This document shows, piece after piece, positions 56,010 through 64,000 of a stretch of 64,000 nucleotides of DNA. The notes under the pieces are model-generated. The model was given only the letters and a program-made list of their open reading frames with translations, did not search any database and had not been told where the DNA came from. This stretch comes from Trogon surrucura. Taxonomy: Eukaryota; Chordata; Aves; Trogoniformes; Trogonidae. How positions within the stretch are numbered: position 1 is the first letter of the stretch; each line of letters starts with the position of its first letter. The stretch lies in assembly GCA_020746105.1 (NCBI GenBank), contig CM036618.1:2666001-2730000 (forward strand). The letters run 5' to 3'. The translations under genes and the position numbers were made by a program.

Positions 56010-59000
56010 GTGAGCGTCGTGGCCGAGCCGCGTGGCCCAGAAAGGTTGAGTCCGCGTGACACACGAAGAGACAAATGTGCCTCTCGCAAACCAGAGGTCT
56101 CTTGGTTTTGTGTTGCTTTTATGTAATTGTGACGGGGAGCAAGAGCGCAGCTCCCCTCTTCGAATGGGCCGAGAGCCAGCACTCACCCGCGTGAATTTGT
56201 TGTCGCCCAACAGGACGCTTGGCAAGTACGCAACGGGGAGGAGGAGGGAAGGTGTTCGGAGGGAGGCAGGGAAGCGGAGAAGGTAGAAGACGACAGGAGG
56301 ATCTGCTCCAAACAAGCAAGTTACACCATTCACGCCACACGCAATGTATGAAAAATGTCAGGAGAGCGTTCACTCACCCAGTGCGCCGCGCGTGTTTGGC
56401 GCTCTCCTTACTCCCCGGCACCCTTCTAGTTATCCACCCTCCAGAAAGGACGCGCAGGTCTTTAACAGTTGCTCCTATATATCGGGCACCAACGTGCTTC
56501 CCTGCCAAACTAGACGTTTCTTCGGCAAGAAATGTCTTCGTTGTAGCCTGGGCTGTGATGGGAGTTGCTTACCTGGCACCCAGACGTGCACAGCAGCAAG
56601 CACCCGCCCAAAATATTTTATAATCCCTTTTGTCACCCTTGCCCAGCGGGATACTGAGCCCCCTCTGGCAAGCTGCTGAGCTCGCTCGTGTTTTTCTGCG
56701 GGAGGACCTTGCAGGAGTGTCCCAGGATCCATCCCCAAGACACTGACAGACAAAGGGTGAAGGGCGGGGGGAAAGGATTTGATTGATGTTTGAGATTTCT
56801 TTTGCCCCCCCTACCTGTTCTGTACTGTTCTGCAACAATTTGCATTGTTTACCTGTTGGTTTGGTTTGGTTTTTTTTTTCTCTTTCTTCTTGCATTTTAA
56901 CTCTTGCCTATTCTCTATTTTTCTTGGTTCTTTTTAACCCTTGACAGCAACTTCTTTTTTAAATTCTCTAGCAAAAGAATACCCCTTCCCGCACTCTGAG
57001 CCCTCACCTACCCTAAAGTTGGTGGCCCTTCCTTCACACACCTTCCTGACAGGTATTGCATCTCCTTCCCAATTTTCCTTCAGGTGTCACTGTTGGCCAA
57101 ACTCCCCCCCAGGGCCGTGTGTGTTTGGCACCAGTGGTCTCGCCCAGTTCACTTTCCTTGGTGCTGGTTTTGCAGTGAGCTCTGTTCTGTGGCGCCACCC
57201 CAGAGCCGGGGCGGGCAGATCCTTTTTAATTGACTTTTAATTGAGAAGTAGGTAGGTCTCCCTCTTTAACTGGTGGGACTTAAAACCAACTGGGTGTCCT
57301 GGAACGAGTCCCTGGCAGACTTGGCGGTGGCCCAGTCAGATATCTGGCAGAGGCTCCGCTTCTGATGGGTGTTGAGGCTCTTTTTCTAGGTCATCACCAG
57401 CAGATCTGGTGGAACCAACTTTGCTCTCGATGAGGCGAGGCTGCTGCCTGACTGTTAGAAAATACCTTGAACCCGCTGCCGAGCGCGGATAATTCCTTGG
57501 CAGTCGCGTCCAGGGCACGAATACCCAGAGGGAGTGTTACGTAGGCTCCCAAACTGTGTTTTTCTCCTAGTGCGATGAAAAGAGAAATAGATTGGGTGTT
57601 AAAATTTGAAGATCTTTGGTTGGAGTCCTTAAAAACTGCATTTCTCCATAATCTGTCTGGGCTCCTCTGCGAAGTGTAATTAGTCATTGGCAGCAGAGAG
57701 GATTAAGTGGTGGGTTCTCCCGATGACCGTTTAACATCGCTCAGCTCTTAAAACCACAAATTCAGTTTTCCGCAGCGACACGTTAACTTTAGTTCATCCA
57801 AATCCTAAGCAAGTGCCTAAAACTCCAGAAGGCAGGACTGTGTATTTCTTTACTATGGTAAAGATTGCCGAGAGGCCCTTGGAGCGTGCGCCCATCACAA
57901 CATTTGCTGCAAATCAATGCATTCCTTTAAATAACCCGAGGATTTCACCAAATCCTGCCTTTTCTGGCCCCCTCAGCATTTACCACTTGTCATCTCAATT
58001 TAAAAACGCCTAATGCATGCTTTAAATTTTCGATTCCACGAGTTCATCGCTTAAAGGCTGTTGGGGGAACTGATTTCCCTTCTGTAAGTAACAACACCTT
58101 AAAAAATTTGCAAGATCGCGGCGTCGCACCTCGTAGTACCCCGATATAAAGAGAGGAAGACACCAGGATTTTCCCAGGAGTTGCAGAAGTATTTCTTTGA
58201 CGGCTGGGATTACAGGGGGGATATTGCTGGTTCTCCTGATGATGACTTTTCAGCACCTTTTTCCCTATATCTGTGTGAGCTCAGGATACTGGTTCAAACC
58301 GAGGGTTAGTCTGGGTTTGTCTCCTGTTTCTGAGGTGAAGTCAGTCGTGGTATTTCAAGACAAAGTATTTACAGTAGCTTCAAGAGGCTTCCTGAGCCAG
58401 GCAGCTGGTCGGCTTTCAGTTTCTAGCAGACTTAGTTTTCCCTGACCTGTTCTAACCGCTGCCTTTTTAAAGCCATTTTTCATTTTTATCCGATCTAAAA
58501 AGCGGTGAATCCTACAACTGAACTGTGAGAAGTGAAGCGGTGCTTCCCTTTGGAGCGTGTTATGGTTCCAGTTAGAGCACGAGAAGCCACGAACAGTCGT
58601 TCTCTATTTACTAATTGTTCGTAATAAACATTTACCGTATCAACCATCGGCTGTTTCTTTTCCAAACTGAAGAACCCGAGTCTAATTAGCGTCTCCTCGT
58701 CGGGAAGCCAGCCCATGTCTCTCTCCCCCTGGGTTGCCGTTCTCTCTACCTTTTCTAGTTCTGTTTTGTCCTTTTGAAATGGGATAACCAGACCTGTATA
58801 TTCCAAACGCGAGCGCGGCGTGAATTTGTGCAGCGCGTAACGATTCCTGTCTCCGTTTTCCTGACGTGCCTCGTGTATCGCTTTTGCCTTTTATAATTTA
58901 ATATTTTCCTAGGAATATCTCTCCCCCTTCCCTCAAATCTCTCTCTGGAAAATTGGCTACGCCGCTCCTTGCCTTGCCTACCTTTGTCTGCACAGTGAGG

Positions 59001-59164
59001 GAACTCGCTCCTGATTCGATTTTGTAAATTCCTTTCCCCCCTCGTTGTAAGGAGCGTGCGATTCGCTGCCCCTAGTCCCTCACTTTACACACGGTAGTTT
59101 TATCCGCTGGTTTTCTGCTCGTGGAGTAACGATGCTTCTCTCTTCTCCTTTTCCGCCTGCGCAG
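56010..59164 (+). other. HMBOX1: HMBOX1 intron G-H
   Basis: This is a 3155-bp intron with GTGAGC donor and GCGCAG acceptor. The only element is an ancient CR1 relic at 58495-58806, listed separately. A pyrimidine-rich tract lies at 56865-56940. Confidence 0.75.
58495..58806 (-). mobile_element. Ancient CR1 relic with readable C-terminal frame
   Basis: The - strand frame reads YTGLVIPFQKDKTELEKVER, then ATQGERDMGWLPDEETLIRL, then GFFSLEKKQPMVDTVNVYY. This aligns to the CR1 block [19 protein letters not shown]...[20 protein letters not shown]...DLINVYKYL in the younger copies. Identity at protein level is low and DNA identity is barely visible, so it is far older than the other copies. It has stayed open for 103 codons. 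Confidence 0.72.
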
Positions 59165-59302
59165 GATGACAGCACTAGCCATAGTGACCACCAAGACCCC
59201 ATTTCGTTAGCCGTGGAAATGGCAGCGGTAAACCACACCATCTTGGCGCTGGCCCGGCAAGGAGCCAACGAGATCAAGACAGAGGCTCTAGATGACGACT
59301 GA
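59165..59302 (+). CDS. HMBOX1: HMBOX1 terminal coding exon H with stop codon
   Basis: This exon encodes DDSTSHSDHQDPISL then AVEMAAVNHTILALAR then QGANEIKTEALDDD, and stops at TGA 59300-59302 (residues 365-409). The middle is a hydrophobic, probably helical stretch and the tail is acidic. IKTE fits the SUMO consensus. The acceptor is CGCCTGCGCAG at 59164 following a C/T-rich tract. The 3' UTR continues downstream. Confidence 0.96.
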   Translation, partial: DDSTSHSDHQDPISLAVEMAAVNHTILALARQGANEIKTEALDDD

Positions 59303-59514
59303 TACAAAGAAAAAGGGGAGGGTCAAAGCAAGAAGTAACTTAGTTTTTAGACGTAGCACCTTAGCAGACTTTTCCTCGGTCCTTAATATGTGTTCTTACA
59401 GTATAACTTTGCAGTTTCTTGTACGTCCAGTTAGCTGTTAGGGTCTTGTTCTGTGAAGATGGCATGGTGCCCTCAGCCTTTGCATATACTCTCTCAGTAT
59501 TAATTCCCAATAAA
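59303..59514 (+). other. HMBOX1: HMBOX1 3' UTR, at least its first part
   Basis: Sequence after the TGA is non-coding and A/T-rich. The first AATAAA polyadenylation hexamer on the + strand is at 59509-59514, but it lacks an obvious GT-rich element just downstream. Other AATAAA hexamers lie at 62999-63004 and 63781-63786, so the real 3' end may be several kilobases further on. The end point given is only the first possible one. Confidence 0.45.
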
Positions 59515-62500
59515 TAATCAATCAACCAGTCAACCTCCTTCTCCCAGCCCCAGTGGCTAGAAAAATCTTGCTGCTCTGTCTTAGCATTCAAAGTGCTTCC
59601 AGGTATTTTAGACAGCCCTCAATTACAAGGTCTTAGGCTACATGTAAAATCTTGGATACCCTTAGCGATTGTGTTTTAAAAAAAAATAGTCTGTACGCTT
59701 TTCCTTCTCTGAGACTGAAAGGATGCAAGCTGAGGTAGTGGCACAGGGTCGATGGACGCCAGATCGGGAGTATCGACAGAGAGTAAAAAGAACACTAGAA
59801 ACCCCGCCTCAGCGTGGGAGTAAATGATTTCCAGCTGCAATAAGCCGTGCCTCACCGGTCACACAGTGACTCGATACACTTTTGGGTGCTGTGCTGAGAA
59901 TGTCCGTTGGAAACACGGTCACGCGTTTCGGTCGGCGTTCACACGTTCGACGCAGACACCCTCCGCTCTCGCAAAGCTGCGTGGCTTAGTGGGAGAAGTC
60001 CTGCCTTCTGCCTCGGGGACCGTGGTTGAAGCCCAGCCTGGGAATCGTGTGAAAAACGAGCTGAATGTCTGCTGGACAAGAGTCCGCTGCTCAAAACCAC
60101 CGTCGCTTACTTGGCGTGGCTCGCGGTGCCTGCTCGGAAGAGGTCTAGACTCTCTCCATCTGTCATTAACGATTCCGCCTCCTGTTCTTCCTCTCGCCTT
60201 TTCTGTCCTCGCCCTACTCCCCTCTCCGCTTTGCCACTTTCAAAAATGGTGTTTTCCGGGAAGGTCGTTAAGGTCGTAAAACGGGTGAGTGGATTTTTAC
60301 ACGTCTGTGTAACTAATGCCGATGCCCTTGGCTAGCCTGAAAGGTTGTTGGAGAACTTTTTGCGTCTGACCTTTGCCAGAGAACCATCAGAGCGTAAATA
60401 TTCTCCGACAGACGGACTCTTTTTTGTTTGTTTAAAGGCAGGAGGATCTCTCTTCCCTGAGAAATGGGGTGTGAATGTTTTGTGTTCTCTTTACTCTGTC
60501 CTTGTTAAGATGTGAGAAAGCTATACTGCTACGAGCAACTTAATTAATAATTGGAAGCCATACTGATGATGGATGGGGTAATATTTGTAAAGCAAACCTA
60601 CTTTAAGTAGCAGAAACTAACGGAATTGTTTTCCTTGATCATATGTAGCACTTTTGTTACTTTTTTCTTAAAGATATTTATATTTGATAAAGTCTTTTTT
60701 TTATCATTTGAGAATTCAAAATACCAAACGGCAAACTTGCATTGCAGAGTCACCCTGCGATCACCTTGTCATCTAGTATCTCAGTGATGAACTGTGTGTG
60801 CATCTAAGAAAATTACATCTGCTGGCATTGTGTGGAAATGATCTCCTGGCATCCTGATAAAATGATGTGTTGCTGCCGGTAAGAGGAAACGCTGCGATGG
60901 AAACAGCACGGGAAGCGTTCAGAGACGGGCAGGGCCGGCGTCGAAAAGAAAAATGAAAAGCCGATGCAAATTTTTGGACGTAGAGGCAGGAAAATTTGCG
61001 TGGCGTCTCTTCCCTCCACATTCCATTTTCCCCCCCCGGTTTATGTGGGAAGAACTTAAAAAGGGGGAAACGGCGTAACCTGAAGGATGGGTTTCCCTTT
61101 TCTCCCCTCCACTTTTAAGGTGGAGGGAACGAAAGGACGTTGGCGTTGCTCGTTCTCATCCCCTCCTCACGCGTCGCTACCCGACGGCGTCGCGAGCTCC
61201 TACGCAACGTGGCTCCTCGGGAGGTTTTTAGCCAGCTGGAAAAACCCTTCGAGGCGTGGGCTAGCTAGATCGTCTTTCCCTCTTGTTAATCTTGTGAAAA
61301 TGGCTTTGGTGAGCGCGGAGGAGGTTTTGTGCTTTCCGAGGGCGCCGAGTTGGCACCTCTTTGTCCCTGGAACTTTGAAGATGGATCGGTAGGGCTTGGC
61401 CTCGTCTTTCGTTTATGGATTTCATTGGAAAATTTATGTGCTTTCCTTAGATATAGATCACTGAAGCAGAGTGAAGCCGTCTTTTTTTTCTCTGGTTTAT
61501 TGCGTTTCTTGAGTAGGCAAATTCATAAGTAGCGTCAGGGCAGACTCAGGAAAGAAAGGAATTGGATCGGCCACCATTGCAGGCTTTTTTTCGTAATGCG
61601 TGTATGAATGGTTTGAAACGAAGGAGTGAAAGGACAGGGAGAGCTTTTATTTCTATTTTTGCACAGCAGAATGATCAAGCAAACTATAGCCTTAGTGGAA
61701 TTTTACCTACTTATTCATTCCACGGTCACACACCGAGCTGACAAGCAACAGCCACGATTTATAGTAAGGAGATTTTAATAATCGATGACCTCTTTACGTT
61801 GGGCTTGCCACCACCATTTGTTCTGGCTGTTTCATTTTAAAAAGAACAGACTCAAACTGTTGGACAGCTGCAATTTGCAAAGAAATATCGCTTACTGTAC
61901 CATCTTTAAAAGAAAAAAAAAAAAAGTCATTGTTTCAAGCATTGCCTTTTTAAAGCAATAGGGAAGAATGAAAAGAGCACTAGAACTTCTGTGTCCTGAT
62001 TGTAGGTTCACGTGAAGCAGGATTTCAGTAACACCCCTAAAATTCTATGTACTAATACAGAATAATCCAGACTTAATTCTGTTTGTCGCTGTCAGGTAGC
62101 TGCTGGTCTCATCACGCATCAATATCTGAAGGTTAAAACTGAAACCCCTCGTGAACAACTGGAGATTGGCAGATCCTCCTTGTCTGTAGCTTCCCTGTAG
62201 CTTCTTCTCAGCAGAGGAAATAACGAATGACTTACGCGGGGAAGCAGACGCTTAGTTCCGTGGTGTCGGGTTTGGGGTTGCCTCTGTCTATTTGGGCTTT
62301 TCTTTGACCATCAAGAGGAAAGAGCAAGATGATCCAGATGCTCACGGCAGTCGATTTCCTTTATTCTGGAAGTTCATGACGAACACTTTGCAGTTGGCCA
62401 ATAACTTTTGGGTTTGGCACGAATTAGCTCAAAGGAGCAGACGCAAGCGTGGTGGCACCGGGAGAAGCGTCCGTGATCTGGAGTAAGTGAAAGAATCGGT

Positions 62501-64000
62501 GGAAAGCGTGTCTTGGAATTTAGCCTTTGTTCTAGGGGTTTTTCCCGCGTTTTGGGAGTCGTCTTTGTCTTTCTGTCTCTGGATTTTCTTGAAAATTATG
62601 CCTCGTTTTTGTGGCATTGCAATTCAGTTGCGATTCGTTGTGGCCAATCTGCCATTTGTCCTTGTGTGGGTTCCCTCGAGGTGGGTCTGGTGGCAGACTG
62701 GATCTACCTTTGTGTTCTGTGAACGGAGAAGAAATTATTTAAGATTCTTCTCTTCTGCCATGGGCACAGATTGCTTGTAACTTCATAGAATAACTTCTGG
62801 CCGGTATTTTGTCGCTCATAAAGTCCTTATACTTGAGTTGTTGCCTCTTACAGTCTTCTTAAAACAACAATTTCTACCTCCACTTCTTTTTTTGGGTTGT
62901 TTTGGCTTTTTTTTTTGTTTGGTTGGTTGGGTGTTATTTTTTAATCTCCCCCAGCTTTTTAGAGGAGTATGTTTGCAAAAGCATTTTGAGACGCTGAAAA
63001 TAAACCGACGTGGCAGCGAGCAGTCGTGTTACCCGTCGATGCTCGGGCACGGCAGAGAAATCCTCTGTAAATACTCTATAAACACACGTGTTGTTACAGT
63101 ATGATCCCGTTACTCATGTGTTGGATGCGAGTCAGCAGCTCACCCTTGCAGCAATTAAGGAGTCTCGTTAAGAAGAGCCTTCAGCGGGTGGAGGAGAGCG
63201 ATTAGTCCCCTCTGGTCACCCTTTGTGGGACCGCGCGGGGGGACTTTGCGAGAGCTGCGTTCGTTCAGGCTGGCGCGGGGAGGGGGCGTCTCGTGTCTTT
63301 GTCCTTCAGCTGTCTTCCTGGGTGGGTTTCGAGAAGGCAGAGCCAGGCTCCGCTCAGAAGCGCGGAGCAAAAAAAAATAGACGAGGGGCGGCGGGTTCAA
63401 GTTGCATTCAAGAATATCCCAGGTGAATATAAAGAGAAATATTTGTCGTAGCTGGAGCGGTGGCCCGGGAAGGCTGTGGAAACCCCGTCCTTGGGGATAT
63501 TCAAAACTCAACTGGATGAGGTTGGATGAGAGACCTCCAGAGGTCCCTTCCGACCTCAGTTATTCTTCGATTCTGGTCAAACCTGCTCAGGTTGAGGTGT
63601 TTCCTAGTTCTGATCTAGTCGCGTTGACTTGTTTAAAGAAATTATCTTGATTTCTTGTTATGTATAGGGTTTTTTTTTTTTCTGTTTTTCTATTCATAAA
63701 AAGTTATCTTTCCTAATCTACTAATAGAGGGGAGCTTTATTTGCAGGGTCTGGCTCCAGGCTCCAAATCAAGCCATAAGTAATAAATTTCATTAATTATT
63801 TGCTCTGTTTACACAGTTCTTCAGGGATATTTGAATTATTCTGTTTGTTTCGTTGCCTAACACCAGACTGGTAAGTTTGCCATGTTTTCATAACGTTCGT
63901 GCTGTAGATAGGGTTTGGGTTTTTTTGCCTTCGTTTGAGAGGATTTATTGTTCTCTTGCTGCTGAGAGTGCAGGTGAAAAATTTCACGTATTAGAAGAAA
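59515..64000. other. 3' UTR and/or downstream flank of HMBOX1
   Basis: No second gene is recognised on either strand. In human the neighbour KIF13B lies tail-to-tail just downstream, but no CAP-Gly or kinesin coding sequence was seen. CpG-dense patches lie at 61120-61360 and 63215-63310. There are T runs at 62907-62918 and 63668-63682. Confidence 0.5.
63450..63576 (+). mobile_element. CR1 3' fragment, sense, internally deleted
   Basis: AGCTGGAGCGGTGGCCCGGG then AAGGCTGTGGAAACCCCGTC, TTGGGGATATTCAAAACTC and AACTGGATGAGG match the CR1 closing block in + orientation. A 3' end then follows (GACCTCCAGAGGTCCCTTCC, then GATTCTGG). The middle of the usual 3' non-coding part is missing between the two. 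Confidence 0.8.

Larger units (their letters stand above)
6671..59302 (+). other. HMBOX1: HMBOX1 gene, eight coding exons (5' end outside window)
   Basis: The spliced product is HMBOX1/HOT1, recognised from its N-terminus ([10 protein letters not shown]), its POU-like block and its C-terminus (EIKTEALDDD). The family binds double-stranded telomeric TTAGGG repeats, associates with telomerase in the nucleus, and is also reported as a transcriptional repressor. Exons are 6671-7150, 9098-9183, 19918-20028, 26549-26702, 51017-51099, 54356-54451, 55915-56009 and 59165-59302. Every junction restores the reading frame. Coding length from the ATG at 6684 is 1230 bases, giving 409 residues. As I recall it, the human protein has 420 residues with 12 more at the start, so this bird copy has one extra residue, apparently near the Ser/Pro-rich linker. 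No frameshift or stop is seen, so the gene looks intact. Confidence 0.97.

Noticed and set aside
59515..64000. Convergent KIF13B gene on the - strand, as in human
   Set aside because: No CAP-Gly or kinesin-type coding sequence is visible on the - strand. Only its 3' UTR could be here, which cannot be recognised by eye.
1..64000. CRISPR array, operon, phage or bacterial defence system
   Set aside because: Introns, CR1 elements and a vertebrate homeobox gene show this is eukaryotic chromosomal DNA. No regularly spaced repeats or prokaryotic gene clusters occur.

Overview
The window is vertebrate nuclear DNA, almost certainly from a bird. It holds most of one split gene, HMBOX1 (homeobox-containing 1, also called HOT1), on the + strand. 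The bird assignment rests on about twenty CR1 retrotransposon copies ending in the typical ATTCTATG-type tail, one retroviral LTR resembling a well-known avian family, and no L1 or Alu. Recognised CR1 copies cover roughly 9 kb (about 14 percent) by my hand count. That is high for a bird and hints at a CR1-rich lineage, but the species cannot be fixed from the sequence.

Layout. 1-6670 is upstream intronic sequence with two CR1 loci; the exon for the first residues of the longest HMBOX1 protein was not found and probably lies before the window. Eight coding exons follow: 6671-7150, 9098-9183, 19918-20028, 26549-26702, 51017-51099, 54356-54451, 55915-56009 and 59165-59302 (stop). All eight have AG/GT borders (the last has only the acceptor) and their reading phases agree. 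From the ATG at 6684 they join to 1230 coding bases (409 residues plus stop). They carry an HNF1-like N-terminal segment, a POU-like DNA-binding region, an atypical long homeodomain split over three exons, and an acidic C-terminus. The longest intron (26703-51016, 24.3 kb) holds most of the repeats. 59303-64000 is 3' UTR and downstream flank.

The repeats give a small history of retrotransposition. There is a tRNA-Ile head fused to a CR1 tail (a SINE) at 16625-16809. One CR1 sits inside another (5490-6590). One CR1 is framed by a 27-bp direct duplication and a perfect 50-bp palindrome (32621-33566). One copy keeps a 412-codon reverse-transcriptase frame (36651-37889). One copy has an internal deletion (34019-34510). 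A solo LTR with a 5-bp target duplication lies 127 bp beyond an HMBOX1 exon (51227-52032). Inside the gene most CR1 copies are antisense to HMBOX1.

No operon, CRISPR array, phage or other bacterial-type system is present. The gene itself is ordinary. The points most worth a second look are the SINE, the palindrome-flanked CR1, the internally deleted CR1, and the triple tandem splice acceptor at 55912-55920.
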